Source of the DNA: Mayamaea pseudoterrestris | Lineage: Eukaryota > Bacillariophyta > Bacillariophyceae > Sellaphorales > Sellaphoraceae | Direction: 5' to 3' | DNA length: 64,000 nt | NCBI GenBank assembly: GCA_027923505.1 | Contig: BROI01000009.1 | Location: forward strand, 62,001 to 126,000 | Shown here: piece after piece, positions 1-14,348 of the stretch | How positions within the stretch are numbered: the first letter of the stretch is position 1 | How the letters are laid out: each line of letters starts with the position of its first letter | The notes under the pieces: generated by a model | What the model was told of the DNA's origin: nothing | Database searches by the model: none | What the model saw: only the letters and a program-made list of their open reading frames with translations | Translations under genes and position numbers: made by a program

Positions 1-1072
1 CAGTTTTGCTATCGAAACTGACGATTATACCGTGGATCCATTGCTGATAGGATCTTTTGCCGCTCTGATGGAACCAGTAGCAGCGAGAAACTGCAGGTGT
101 CTTGGAGGCGAATATATTGGGCAGCAATGATCGCGATGGCGAGGGCAATGGGCGAGTCATGATGCGTCAAGCGTCAATGAGGGGAAGATTAATATTATGG
201 CTTCAAAAGGATCTTGGCAGCAGCAATGAATAAGGAAATGTATGCTTCTATGTAGACCAGAGTAATAGCAGCAGTCTAGAGAGTACTTGCAAGCATCAAT
301 GCTCGACGCTCGCGACTCTCGACTGCTCGACGCGCGATCATTCTCTCGCTCGCGATTACCGTCGTAGCGGTTTTGAGTGCGACATACGGTGAAAATTTCT
401 CACCAATGGCATTGCAGCATCATGAGGGATTAAACCAGGCATTCATTCCTTCTTATACAGCAAAGTAAATGCCCCCACCCTGGTGTCTAAAAGTCAGGAA
501 TATGGCTCTAAGTATCTATGCCATAGTGAGACTCAGCGGATTCAACAACTTGTTGAATCTGCTAGCACCACACCTCAATTGGCACTTCCAAATGCCAAAA
601 TGGTGCAATCCTGGAATACAAAGCTCATTGTGTTTATATATGATTACCATGCAAAGGCTTGTCATTTCGGGTGTGGAACCCTTCCCCCTGCCATGGGACT
701 CCGCACATTTGACCATTGGTTGAATGTGCCAGCAAGTTACCCTTTCTGGCTACAGGGACCATCAGCACAGCCTTCTGAGCCCTCCAATCCTTTTCCATTC
801 ATGTTTGTTCTCATGATGGGCCAATGCTTTGGTCAGTTACAGCTCAGCAGCCCCTACCATAATGTCACAGGTGTTCCAAGTACCGCTCCGACGATCATTT
901 TTTTCGCACGATTGAAACCTCTTCTACTTGAGGATAACAGTTGCGGCGCGCGCAGTCTTTTCCCTCCCAAGCGGAGGGACGACTTTGACTTTTGTGACCG
1001 ACCGACGGCGACCATCGTTTCGTTCCTTCCTTCGATCCTCCTACTCCGACCGTCCAATTGCTCCACCTTCAC
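1..1072. other. Intergenic, upstream of Cas1p-like gene
   Basis: No gene is recognised here. A 219-codon open frame (483-1142) has no family resemblance that I can see and overlaps the start of the acyltransferase gene in another frame. A CG-rich stretch around 300-360 contains repeated ctcg/gcga words. The end nearest the gene (about 940-1070) probably holds its promoter and 5' leader, but no TATA-like or initiator element stands out. Confidence 0.4.
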
Positions 1073-2829
1073 ATGCCAAGGGATCAAGGGGACGACGACG
1101 ACTCGCAGCAAAAGAACAAGACCAATAATCGTAGACGAATGAATCTGCAACTAATCTTCAAGTCATGGAAGGGATCCAAGGAGTTTGGATTGGCGCAGGC
1201 GCAAGTCACTTTGATTCTAGCACTTGCGTGGCTCGGCAATAACTTTCCCAAGTCGTATCCTCGCAATGACAATCATAACATGTTCATGTTTTATGTCATG
1301 AATGCAGCGTTCGTTGTGGCCGGCTTGGTGACGCTTCATCATGATGCGCAAGGGTCGTCGCGAGGAGTGCAGCTGCTGAGCCGACCGCAAACGGAGGAGT
1401 GGAAGGGATGGATGCAGTGGGCCTTTATCATGGTGAGTCGATTTGTGATGTGACGCATTTCCGTGTGGCATGCGATTCAGGCCTTGACAAGTGTCATCGC
1501 TTACTGCTTTGGCGCGCCTCTCACCTTTCGTCTCCATCGTTTCATCTCATTTGCTATATATATTTATCCAGTACCACTACTACAGAGCCTACAGCGTCTA
1601 CAATGAAATCAGAGTCTTTGTATCAGCCTACGTTTGGATGACGGGCTTTGGAAACTTTTTATAGTACGTGCGATAGTGGAATGGTGTTCTGTCGAATGGA
1701 ACGAACGATGGACCCTCATTTTTTCGACGACGGCCGACCAATCGGATTTGACCATTGTCTTGATTCTCAACGATCCCTATTCCTCTACCTTTTTAGTTTC
1801 GACAAGAAGCAAGACTTTACCTTTGAGCGAGCCGTCAGCATGTGGCTGCGCATCAACTACTTTCCACTGCTGCTCAGTTTCTTTCTGGGCGTCAAGCTGG
1901 AGCTATACTATGTTGTTCCGCTCCATACGGCTGGATTCTTCATCACCATGATTACCTGCTATTTGGCAAAAAAGCTGGAAACAATCAAACCAACATGGAG
2001 TCACGACTATCGAACCATCATTGCCATTGCCGCTTGCGGAGTGGCGCACGTTGTCTTTTACGAAACGTCGGCTGTCAATTTTCTAAAAGTCTTTTCCGAC
2101 GAATACTTTTTCCGCTTCCAGTCGGACAAGTATTCGGCCTTTGTCGGTATCATGTCCGGCTTCTTTTGGGACAAGTTCAAAACCTACATGAAGTGGGCCT
2201 TTAACGACGATCACGATCACGAGGCGGATCCGGCGCTGCACCAAAAGATTACGGCGTCGCGATGGGCGCAGCGAGTCGGCGGCGTGGGATTAATGGCGGC
2301 TTGGTACTTGCTGTTTGGGCATATACAGGACAAGTATACCTACAATCCAATTCATCCGTTTGTATTTTGGATGCCCATTGCGGGCTGGTTAATGGTCCGC
2401 AACTCGAGCAAGTGGTTGACGGAGGTGCATTGCGGCGTGATGGAGTTTTTCGGTCGCATTACGCTTGAAACATATGTGTTGCAGTTTCATTTATTCATGT
2501 GTCGGGATGTTCAGCACATTCCAATTGTTATTCCTGGGTCTGGACCGGATGGACCGTTGTTTTTGAGGACGCTCAACATGCTCTTTTGCGGATGCATCTT
2601 TGTTGGAACAGCGTGGTGGGCGCGACGAGTGACGGTTTCGACGCAAACGACAGTCACGGAATTGGTTGGACTGCTCATGAATGGAGGTCCAATAGGGGCG
2701 TCGTCGACGAATGGCGACGACCATGACGAAGGCGTCGCGCTTACCAAGCCGACTAGCCCTGGTGCGGCGTCACTCAACCATGAGGCGCCGATAGTCGACA
2801 GCAGCGGCAAGAAGATGCAGGAAGTTTGA
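1073..2829 (+). CDS. Cas1p-like multi-pass O-acetyltransferase (CASD1/RWA family)
   Basis: Predicted exons are 1073-1432, 1572-1663 and 1797-2829, giving 494 residues. The introns are 139 and 133 bp, with GTGAGT and GTACGT donors and CAG and TAG acceptors; both junctions restore the family sequence. Family-typical stretches are visible: [10 protein letters not shown] at the end of exon 1, [17 protein letters not shown] in exon 2, and [20 protein letters not shown] across intron 2. About ten hydrophobic segments follow, then a hydrophilic Gly/Asp/Ser tail. Cas1p-family proteins transfer acetyl groups to sugars of glycans in the Golgi (sialic acid in animals, cell-wall or capsule polysaccharide in plants and fungi); the acceptor here is unknown. 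The N-terminal esterase-like lumenal domain of animal CASD1 is absent, so this is the membrane acyltransferase part alone. The start was chosen as the first in-frame ATG; a methionine 22 residues later is also plausible. Confidence 0.9.
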
Positions 2830-2835
2830 TTCGTT

Positions 2836-2841
2836 AATAAA
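2836..2841 (+). promoter_or_regulatory. Polyadenylation signal AATAAA
   Basis: A perfect AATAAA hexamer lies 7 bases after the stop codon of the Cas1p-like gene. It is unusually close to the stop, so it would give a very short 3' UTR. Its function is inferred from position and motif only. Confidence 0.45.
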
Positions 2842-4502
2842 GAGATTGTTGCATTATTTGTATAGCAATTGGTATAACAAGTATTAGCCGCCGTTCCGGT
2901 CGCGGGTCGGATAGTTTGGATATCATAGAAGCTCCACACTACCGGTGGACAAGTCACGCTATGTAAAACTTTCATGCAAGCAAACGACGTCAACTGGCTC
3001 GAGTACATCCAGCCTCTTTCTCGGCGCGCCGATAGTCATTTCCACCCGTGCCGCTACATTTGACCCAAAGGCCTATACACGTTTGCGCTTTTCTGTCACC
3101 CGCAGCAGGCGCGGCAAAAGAGGCAGCACGTCAAACTCATACTTCCGGAGAAGCGATAAACAAGTGAAAAAGTCGTGACCGACTCTGCCTCCAGCCCGCT
3201 TGGTGATCAACTCTCCATCTTGAGTCGCAGCAATCCTTTTGATTCGCTGCAGCAGAGTCTGTCACTCTCAACCACTTTGGATCGCAGCCGTAGGAAACGA
3301 CTAGCACTGACAATTCAATTGAGCACCTTGTTTCCACTACCGGTAAAACATCAGAAAACAATAGTGCCCTCTAAACGTCGTGCCAGGTGACAGAATGAGC
3401 ATTCGTAGTGTGGCAGTGTGACCTTTAATGTTCGTCGCAAGGTCCACGTCAAGCGCCCGTTGTCGAGCCGCCTGCACACGTACACTTCCACCACCAGCCA
3501 GCGCCGAGCAAAGCTGAACGAGTCTCATCATCCGATAATCTTCGTCAGTTTCAATAGATGCATGTTGTAACTGTTAGAATTTAGCTTGGCAATAAACTAC
3601 CAAAATGCTTGCATCGGGAAGCCGATAAAGGCGAACACCAAAGCCTTCTTTCCAAAGAGCAGGCTTGACGCTCGGCTGCAAGCCCCCCTATTGAAACGTA
3701 ACAAAAACCAAGTGCCATCTCGACAGACAGACTTTTCATTGCACTTGCATTGTCCATATTCATGCATTAATTTGTTGAGTCGCGCGTTCGACATGGACTC
3801 GCAAGCAATTGCTTTGGCGCAATTTGATGCATCTTGCAAACTCGATAATCGAACTTGTATTGAAGAACGATGATTTTAGTAAACGCTTTGGCATGGCAGC
3901 GTGCGTCAAGCAGGGGCACCGCAAATTTGAATGGCCGACCGATTCGGGCACTAAAACCTCTGACCCAGGCACTCCTTGAGCGTCTCGACCAAATGTTGCC
4001 TTGCTGATTATAATTGTGAATGACGTTCCCGAATTCCCCTCTCTCGGCACGAGCTTGTCAGTTACGTTCGATCAAAAGGTGAAGATGCAGAGGATTCTTC
4101 GAAGCCAAAAAAACATTGCTGTCATTCGGCCAAAAAAGCTCAGTAGAAACTTGGTCCAGACTCGAAAATGGGCGAGAGCGAGATAGCGTTCGATTCCAAA
4201 TCTTCATCGCCATTTACGTATTCAATGGTTCCAACCTAGATGCTACACATCGAGTCGTCTCCAGGAGGTGCTGCCTGCTAGTGGTTCCCTTGAGCAGCAA
4301 ATCTCGCCAGCAGATGACGCTCATTGGGCGCCTGCACAGATGAAGATGGTGCTTGCGCGTAAGGGGCGATCGACGACAATGTTACATCGACATGAATGAA
4401 TGAGATGTGTAGCAGGACGATTGGTGGCACAGTTGTTGCAATGAGCGAAGGTTTCTTGCGCAGTCAGCCATCAAGTACCCAAGACACGCCACCTCACGGA
4501 GC
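2842..4502. other. Intergenic, no gene recognised
   Basis: About 1.66 kb between the acyltransferase gene and the tRNA. Open frames are short (at most about 100 codons), overlap each other on both strands and show no recognisable domain. No repeat or mobile element was seen. Confidence 0.4.
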
Positions 4503-4574
4503 GGTCTTATAGTGTAGTTGGTTATCACAGCGGGTTCTGATTCCGCTAACCCGAGTTCGAATCTCGGTAAGACC
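4503..4574 (+). tRNA. tRNA-Gln (anticodon CUG)
   Basis: A 72-nt cloverleaf can be drawn. The acceptor stem is GGTCTTA pairing with TAAGACC. The D-arm contains the A-box-like run GTGTAGTTGGTTATCAC. The anticodon stem is GCGGG/TCCGC around loop TTCTGAT, which puts CTG at positions 34-36. The T arm is CCGAG-TTCGAAT-CTCGG, a canonical B box. There is no intron, and the 3' CCA is not encoded, as expected for a eukaryotic nuclear gene. Confidence 0.95.
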
Positions 4575-4579
4575 TTTTT
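4575..4579 (+). terminator. RNA polymerase III terminator (T5)
   Basis: Five T residues directly follow the discriminator end of the tRNA-Gln gene, which is the standard pol III termination signal. Confidence 0.8.
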
Positions 4580-4984
4580 GTTGGTTCCGGAAAGACTTTG
4601 TTGTTGCAATTGTATCTTTACACTTCTAGTCATACATACATATTCGATTATGCTCGTGGTCAAAATTCATTCCTCTTCGTTGCCATCCAGACTATGTTTT
4701 TGGCAACAGAACAATAGCTGATGATGCGCTCCGTCAAGCTGTCCCTCCGGTTTTGCGTTTCGATCGATTTCCGGTTCGACCACATCACCATGGCGGAAAC
4801 ATTCGTTGACGCGATAAAACCGGAGAAGACGGCCGAATCGCCACAAAACCTCGATTCAGTACGACCGACTCGCAATGCAGTGATTGCAGGTAGCAAATAG
4901 CTCGATACATCGACTGCAACTACTGAAGGGAAAAGCGAAACGCGTCAGAGTCTCTTTCTGGTTTCCGATTCATAATTCGTCAGC
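4580..4984. other. Intergenic between tRNA and MpaB-like gene
   Basis: About 400 bases. It presumably contains the promoter of the downstream gene. No gene or repeat was recognised. Confidence 0.4.
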
Positions 4985-6619
4985 ATGCTTTTGATTCCTT
5001 CCTTTGACGGCTTGAACATTGCTTCGGCACGCATCCCTCCGCCCAGCGAGCGACCCAAGGGTTCCACGGTAAAAAGTACGTTTGGGCAGCAGGTTCTTTG
5101 GCTTGAATACAATGATGAAACGAACGGTAAAGCATCTGGGGATGAAAATGGAACGAGTCACTGCAACAGCAGCGGTCGGCATATAGAAACGGAGGTTTTG
5201 GAACCCTATCGATTGCAGGGAGACGAGCCGATTGACAATATTTTGAGACTACTAGACGAGGAAGACAATCGACTCAAGGCAGGCGACGATTTACTCGATC
5301 GAATCGACGAAACAGTCAGACTAGTGGAAAACATGAACCATGACGAATCAACCAGCAGCAAAAACAAACTGTCGCCATCTCAAGTCGCGATGCTACATTT
5401 CCACAAAACATACTCCAAGCTACCATCCTGGGTCGATTTGACGCAACTGCAGCTTGGTCAGCAAGTCTTTTGCGCCTACGCTGGACCAATGGCGCTCTCA
5501 CTCTACTATCGCAGCCTGGTGCCTGGCTTTTCGCTGCCGCGCATTGCTTCCGTCTTGGAGGCGACGCGCTACCTGGCACCGCCGTCGACGCCAAACCAAG
5601 TCATGGCGCGCTTGACCGACACGGGCGCCATGCTGGCCATTTGCGCAAGCAATAGTGTTGACACGCTGCTTGCCAATGGCGAAGGCTGGAAAACGACGCT
5701 GCGCGTCCGCGTGCTGCACGCCAAGGTGCGCAAGTCACTCTTGGCGAACCAAAAGTGGAACGTTGCAAACCTTGGCGTTCCCATTAACCAGGAGGATACC
5801 GCGGCCACGCTACTGGCCTTTTCCATGAACGCCATGCTTGGCATTGAAATGATACTGGGGTTTCCGTTGCCACGCAAGGAGCAACTTGCCTACTTGGCGT
5901 ATTGGCGATATTTGGGATGGTTGCTGGGCGTGTCGACGCAGGAAGATGAGGTTGTAAATACTAGCAACACCGATGGCAATGGTGCAGACCTCCGTCCACT
6001 TGATCCATGTGGACCTGGTTGGATTTCAAACATGCCGGATCCAATGGAGCATGCCAAGGCCGTTTTTGCTTCCATTGTCTTTCACCTCATGCATCCCAAC
6101 GAAAAGTCGGTCAAGATTGCTCACCACCTACTTGGCGTTGGATACGGACGGAAGCGAAGCAGCACTGACAAGAATGCTGCGTCCGACACGACGACAATGA
6201 CGCATAACAACTGGTTCTACTATCGCGCCATGCAGTGTCGACGATTCATCGGCAATCCATTGGCCGATGCATTGGAGCTACCCAAACATCATCCGCAGTG
6301 GTGGACAAACATTTGGCTATACATGATTGGTTATCTATATTTAGTGCTCATGCGGTTGTACATACTGGCTTGTTTGCCATACTCGCCGTTGCGCCACATG
6401 CTTGTCAAGCTTCACAAGCGGCAGCTGCACCGATTCATCGACAGCTATTGGAAGGAAGACCATTCCAAGCGCATGGGCACGGATCCCAACAGAAAAAAGG
6501 ATGTTCCGAATGGTGGCAAGTCGCAGCTGCTTAAGGCGGAACCAACGTCAAAACCAGTTTCCATGTGCCCATTCGCCATGGTATCGCCACCGAACTTGGA
6601 GGACGACAAGAAGAAGTAG
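4985..6619 (+). CDS. MpaB/rubber-oxygenase-like (DUF2236) protein
   Basis: Single exon, 544 residues, starting at an ATG 4 bases after a short AT-rich stretch. The central part (about residues 140-320) has the hallmarks of the ER-bound oxygenase MpaB / latex-clearing (DUF2236) family: LPSWVD near the start of the domain, RVRVLHAKVR around residue 240 with the conserved His in an Arg-rich helix, and GVPINQEDTAATLL around residue 265. Family members bind haem b through a His and cleave isoprenoid or other alkyl chains oxidatively; fungal MpaB acts at the ER membrane. A hydrophobic helix at about 442-465 (IWLYMIGYLYLVLMRLYILA) could anchor the protein in a membrane. The first ~130 residues are acidic and poorly conserved-looking. 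The substrate cannot be inferred. Flanked by a tRNA gene and a small hypothetical gene. Confidence 0.8.
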   Translation: MLLIPSFDGLNIASARIPPPSERPKGSTVKSTFGQQVLWLEYNDETNGKASGDENGTSHCNSSGRHIETEVLEPYRLQGDEPIDNILRLLDEEDNRLKAGDDLLDRIDETVRLVENMNHDESTSSKNKLSPSQVAMLHFHKTYSKLPSWVDLTQLQLGQQVFCAYAGPMALSLYYRSLVPGFSLPRIASVLEATRYLAPPSTPNQVMARLTDTGAMLAICASNSVDTLLANGEGWKTTLRVRVLHAKVRKSLLANQKWNVANLGVPINQEDTAATLLAFSMNAMLGIEMILGFPLPRKEQLAYLAYWRYLGWLLGVSTQEDEVVNTSNTDGNGADLRPLDPCGPGWISNMPDPMEHAKAVFASIVFHLMHPNEKSVKIAHHLLGVGYGRKRSSTDKNAASDTTTMTHNNWFYYRAMQCRRFIGNPLADALELPKHHPQWWTNIWLYMIGYLYLVLMRLYILACLPYSPLRHMLVKLHKRQLHRFIDSYWKEDHSKRMGTDPNRKKDVPNGGKSQLLKAEPTSKPVSMCPFAMVSPPNLEDDKKK

Positions 6620-7739
6620 TGCGGAAGCACAATTGTTTATATGCGAGCTTGCATTCGTGCGAATGTAGACTAGTAAATGTCTACTCTTACTTTGGATGTC
6701 TGTCTTCATACCCCTCGCCAGCAACTGTTTCGATACGTCGGACTACATGCTCCCTCCTGGCAGGCTAATATTGCACTGTTAGCAAACTTGTAAAGTCCCG
6801 ACTAGTCACTTTCCAGCTTCGTTTTGGATTTCAACGTTTGCAAGCGTTGAAATGGGCCCTTCTCCTGGAGAGGACGACGTGCAATGCCACCCTTGCGCTG
6901 GCGCTCAGTGCCTTTTTTCGCCGCAACGCTGTCAGTCGCAGTTAAAGCCGACGATTGTCCAAGACGACAAGCTCGCGTCATTTTCTCGAGAATTCAAGGT
7001 GTCCGTCGCCCATTGCAATGCTCGACAATGTAATGATGGTTGATGATGCTTTTACATTCGTACTTTGTACCCTCTAGTGCTCTCGCGGGAAATTTATTCT
7101 AGCTCGCCCAAACCTTCTCGGGCATCCTTGGTGATGACTGTATCGGAGAATTAGCAAACCGGGGCGTCGACGAGCTGGTGTCGATTGTGTAAATCAAATG
7201 ATCGAAGTTGCAAAATGTCAAGGCGACGTTTCGACGCCAGTTTCCAGTGGCAGAGGCGCGTTCGCACGACTGAGTAGCAGTCATAATGACTTATGCCTCC
7301 GTTTCAATCCTATTGCCCCTCACGTTTAAGAGTAGCTTCTGTGACTAAATGACGATGATCTGACAGCTACACGTCATTTGCGTCCGAAAGACACTTCGAG
7401 GGCAATAATTTCAACGCTCTTATTATAGACATCGGGCAGTCATTTATTTTCCGACGAGTATTGCCTGTAGCCACGTGCAGTGTCACAAATGTTTCCAGTC
7501 GTCTATCTGGCTATGTAAACGCTGTCGTGCGTGGTGGTGAAGAATATCAATGCTTTTTCGCTCATATGAACCAGTTCGTAGCAGTTTCGCCGCAAAAGAC
7601 GCTTTTACTATAGCCTCTATCGTTGCAACTGATTCCTTTGCTGATTCGCGTGATTCGGAGCAATTCGTTTCGGCTACATCGATGACAAGTCGCCTCACAA
7701 CTTCTTTCACGACTTCCCAAACTTTCAGCAGGCAGCAAG
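6620..7739. other. Intergenic, no gene recognised
   Basis: About 1.1 kb after the MpaB-like gene. Only short open frames occur (at most 75 codons that end inside the region). A 63-codon frame at 6852-7043 is Cys-rich but matches nothing I know. No repeats were seen. Confidence 0.35.
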
Positions 7740-8093
7740 ATGATTCTTGGAATGATTATTACCATCCCTCACGTGGAGCCGAGCAATGTGACATCCTCAG
7801 CGCCTCGACGTCGGCGACGTCAACGCCAGCAGCAGGAGGTGCTTCCCGGATCCGTTTCCAGCTGCAGCATGTCGTCCATTCGGGATGCCAGTCCTCGACT
7901 ACCTCGACGAACCGTCGACCTGGACGTTTCACCCACCATGCCCATTCGAAGAAGCTACTCCTATGATGAACCAAGAACCTCTAGAAGAACCAACCAGTCC
8001 AAGACAATGGAATGCAGCTCGAGCAGCTGCGATGTCGTCGTATTGGATCAGCGACGCATGAGTCTAGCCAGTGTTGCCGCAAGGACGGCTTGA
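7740..8093 (+). CDS. Small Arg/Ser-rich hypothetical protein
   Basis: An open frame of 117 residues from an ATG, preceded by about 18 open codons in the same frame. The protein is basic and low in complexity, with an RRRRRQRQQQ run near residue 23. A Ser/Arg/Pro part includes PIRRSYSYDEP, which looks like a basophilic kinase or 14-3-3 type site, and it ends in DQRRMSLASVAARTA. No domain is recognised. An overlapping 138-codon frame (7550-7966) is the main competitor, but its composition looks less coding-like. It could also be the last exon of a longer gene whose first exon I cannot identify. Confidence 0.35.
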   Translation: MILGMIITIPHVEPSNVTSSAPRRRRRQRQQQEVLPGSVSSCSMSSIRDASPRLPRRTVDLDVSPTMPIRRSYSYDEPRTSRRTNQSKTMECSSSSCDVVVLDQRRMSLASVAARTA

Positions 8094-8671
8094 TTTGAGC
8101 AGTTGGTACAATTTTGAAGCGAAAATGCAATTTTGATAGAGTACATGTAACTCGAACATACTATAGACGTCTGTCATTATACTCAAGCAATATGCACCCG
8201 TACGCTTGCACTTTATCGTAGATGCTTCCTGGGTTTTCGTCGCATTCATGTCGATTCAGCTTCGCTAATAGTTTGCCAACACCTTGCCATCAAACTACAG
8301 TACACGAGGACGAAACGCGAACAACTAGTAGCCGTCAACTCGCACTCAGGAAGACCAATCGCATTCTTTCAGTCGCAGGAAACGACTAATTAAATTTGCA
8401 GACAATTCAGACTGCAGAGAAGGATGTGGTTAGTCGAACGCTTGATCGCAATCATCATGGTTGCGCAAACAGCAGCAACAGGAACCATATAGTCAATCGC
8501 GCCATAGCTACGGTTGGGTGGTTGCGTTGCGACATGCTGTCGCACCTTCAAAATGGCGAGGCAAAATCCACCATGACACAAACTCGCATGGAATGGCCAT
8601 GACGCGCAACGTTCGACTTGTGCATCTTGAGTAGCATCACAATGATACGAATCTTCTCTCGTTAGTTTTCG
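8094..8671. other. Intergenic, no gene recognised
   Basis: About 580 bases upstream of the type II membrane protein gene. No supported gene, repeat or RNA was seen. Confidence 0.35.
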
Positions 8672-10495
8672 ATGATTAATCTGCCGCGAAAGCAACGTTT
8701 GCTTTCCTCGCGTCGTGCTGCTGCGATCAACCATCGAAATGCAACTGCATCAAGCGACAAGAGACGAACCGCTTGTCGCGATGCCGTACTGCTAACTGGA
8801 GCATTCATGATGCTTTTATTGAGTGTACGAGGAGATTCTACTAGGATGGCGATCATTTCAATGTTTGGCGGCGACGGCGGCAGCACGGCAAAATCTGCAA
8901 GCTACACTAAACGGAACATGCAAGACTCTCATAGAATTCATCAGACGCAGCAGCTCCATCACTATCTGTCAGCCATGGACTACCAGAGTCCATTAGAACA
9001 GTATCCATCGCTTGCAGGCGAAGATATTCCATTGCCTCCGCCGCTCCAAGCCATGCAAACCTATATGCAGCAGCACAATCGTCACGTTGTCTTGACTGAA
9101 CTAGACGAGCTTGAGCATGGAAAACACAATCATCACACTCGCCTCTATACCATTGCCTACATGAGCTGCCCCCACTCGGCTGGAAACTGGCTGCACTACT
9201 TTACGTCGACTGTCAATTGGGCCATGCTCATGAATCGCACCTTGTTGTTTAAATACATGGACCGTCACGAATGCAAAAACATTCGCAGCAGCATGGAGTG
9301 GAAGTTTGAGTCGAGTCGATGTGAAACACCGTCAATCAATACTGAACAAGACTGTTTTTCGCATATACTGACACGAGCCAGTTGGTTGCCATTATATGAC
9401 GACGTGGCGAGTCGTCTCAGTTGGACGGAGCAAACCTTGCATCGCATTCCTCGACTTGCCACCACGGACAATGTCGAGAAGCAGCGCGGCTACAGCAATG
9501 GGCAGTCACCACCACCAGCACTCGACAATTATTCGCACTATTCGCAGTTTCCACTCGTTGCCATGTATCCGTGGCTCAAGCGGCTGTCGCATTTGCATGA
9601 CCAAATAAACGCGCGCCTGCAGCAGTTGCAACAAAACGAGACGCGCCACTATCTGACGCAGCAACTGTACGCGTGGGGCGTTCCGTTTTTCAACGGCATG
9701 GTGCTGCGCAGCTGCTACGACTTTGCGCCAACAGTCAAGCGGGTTGTGCGAGCGACGCTGGTCAAGCATGACTTGCTGCGATACGATAGTGAGGCGAGTC
9801 ACGGCTCGCTTACTGACAGTACGTTTTCCATTGTGTTGCATTCACGACATGTCGACCACAATAATGCTGGCTGCTTGGTGGAGCGCGAGCAGGCGTGTTT
9901 GGAAGCCATGTTGCTGCAGCAGCGGTCGAGGATGCACGTGTCGACAGCAACAGTCCCTTGCTCCGTTACGATTTTGTCGGATCGTCTTTGCACCATTAAT
10001 AATCTTAAAGTTTGGCTCAAGCACGGTCGAGGTAGTGGCAGTCCGACATGTCGAGTCATTGTCGCGGAACATGAAGGTTCAGCCTTGGTCAGCAACACTT
10101 CGTCGAAACACTCGAAAGCGTTCTATGACTCAATATTATCAGAGCACGGTCCATTCTCCGACGCTGACTTTTTTGTGGACTTGCTGCTCGCAAGTCTCAC
10201 CGCCCGGCATGGCATGATTGGTGAGCTGGAACCTCGGGATGGCAATCGATGGAGAACGTCGTCTGAGCTCGTGGAAGATTTGGTGGCCTACTCGCGCATG
10301 ATGGAGTACTGGCAAGCGAAACATGGAATGTCCAGTGAACATGGTTCGGCAGACGACTTTAATTTTCGCATGGATCCATTTCTGGAGTGTACATTGGCGG
10401 ACGCAAATCTTTGGAAGCGATCGTCTGAAACTGATTCGTCATCCGGCGATCGGTCAGCAACCTCATCTGGACCTCTCAAGGTTGCAATACTGTAA
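8672..10495 (+). CDS. Type II membrane protein, glycosyltransferase-like
   Basis: Single exon, 607 residues. A basic N-terminal tail (about 1-38) is followed by one hydrophobic segment (about 39-54, VLLTGAFMMLLLSV) and a long lumenal-type region, the topology of a Golgi glycosyltransferase. Near residue 165 there is CPHSAGNWLHYFTSTVNWA followed by NRTLLFKYMDRHEC, and near 389 HSRHVDHNNAGC. The latter recalls the His-x-Arg sugar-nucleotide site of fucosyltransferase-like GT-B enzymes, but the match is weak. The C-terminal part contains DADFFVDLLLASLTARHGMIG and a Ser-Glu-Leu-Val-Glu-Asp run. I do not recognise a named family; the enzymatic role is inferred from topology and this one motif. Several Cys residues and NxT/S sites fit a secretory-pathway protein. 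Confidence 0.7.
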   Translation: MINLPRKQRLLSSRRAAAINHRNATASSDKRRTACRDAVLLTGAFMMLLLSVRGDSTRMAIISMFGGDGGSTAKSASYTKRNMQDSHRIHQTQQLHHYLSAMDYQSPLEQYPSLAGEDIPLPPPLQAMQTYMQQHNRHVVLTELDELEHGKHNHHTRLYTIAYMSCPHSAGNWLHYFTSTVNWAMLMNRTLLFKYMDRHECKNIRSSMEWKFESSRCETPSINTEQDCFSHILTRASWLPLYDDVASRLSWTEQTLHRIPRLATTDNVEKQRGYSNGQSPPPALDNYSHYSQFPLVAMYPWLKRLSHLHDQINARLQQLQQNETRHYLTQQLYAWGVPFFNGMVLRSCYDFAPTVKRVVRATLVKHDLLRYDSEASHGSLTDSTFSIVLHSRHVDHNNAGCLVEREQACLEAMLLQQRSRMHVSTATVPCSVTILSDRLCTINNLKVWLKHGRGSGSPTCRVIVAEHEGSALVSNTSSKHSKAFYDSILSEHGPFSDADFFVDLLLASLTARHGMIGELEPRDGNRWRTSSELVEDLVAYSRMMEYWQAKHGMSSEHGSADDFNFRMDPFLECTLADANLWKRSSETDSSSGDRSATSSGPLKVAIL

Positions 10496-10942
10496 GTAGT
10501 CACCATGCTGCCGGCGACAAGCTCGACAATGTGTCGCTTTTTACGTCATTTTTAGAGTCCAATCATCAACTCATTCACTTTCGTGCTTATTCACTGACTT
10601 TGACGCAGCCCTCAAGCATATCTGGGGAAGACATAGCTGTCCACTTGGCGGGCTTTCTCGCTCTTTCATTCGACCGATCCGAACCAGTGGTGAACCTTTA
10701 TTTACGTCAACCTACAAAATGGATTGCCACCTCCTCTGAGCCTTCCTACTACCGTAGACGGCTGTCCACCATTTCGACTGCAATCGTCAAGCGCTACAAA
10801 TACTGTAGTACTATTAATGGCGATTGATTGATAACATAAACAGAACGCTAACCGATTACCTCCTTTAAACAAACCACTCATACCTCCTTACCAAACACTT
10901 ATGCACTATCCTGCTATAGTCTATCGTCGTCACTAATCTCGT
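10496..10942. other. Convergent intergenic region
   Basis: About 450 bases between two convergent genes, so it holds both 3' ends. A 98-codon frame at 10531-10827 is not supported by any recognisable feature. Confidence 0.35.

Positions 10943-14348
<3,406 letters not shown>

Noticed and set aside
483-1142. 219-codon open frame upstream of the Cas1p-like gene
   Set aside because: No domain or credible composition, and its 3' end overlaps the acyltransferase coding sequence in another frame. It could still be an unrecognised gene, so it is mentioned rather than annotated.
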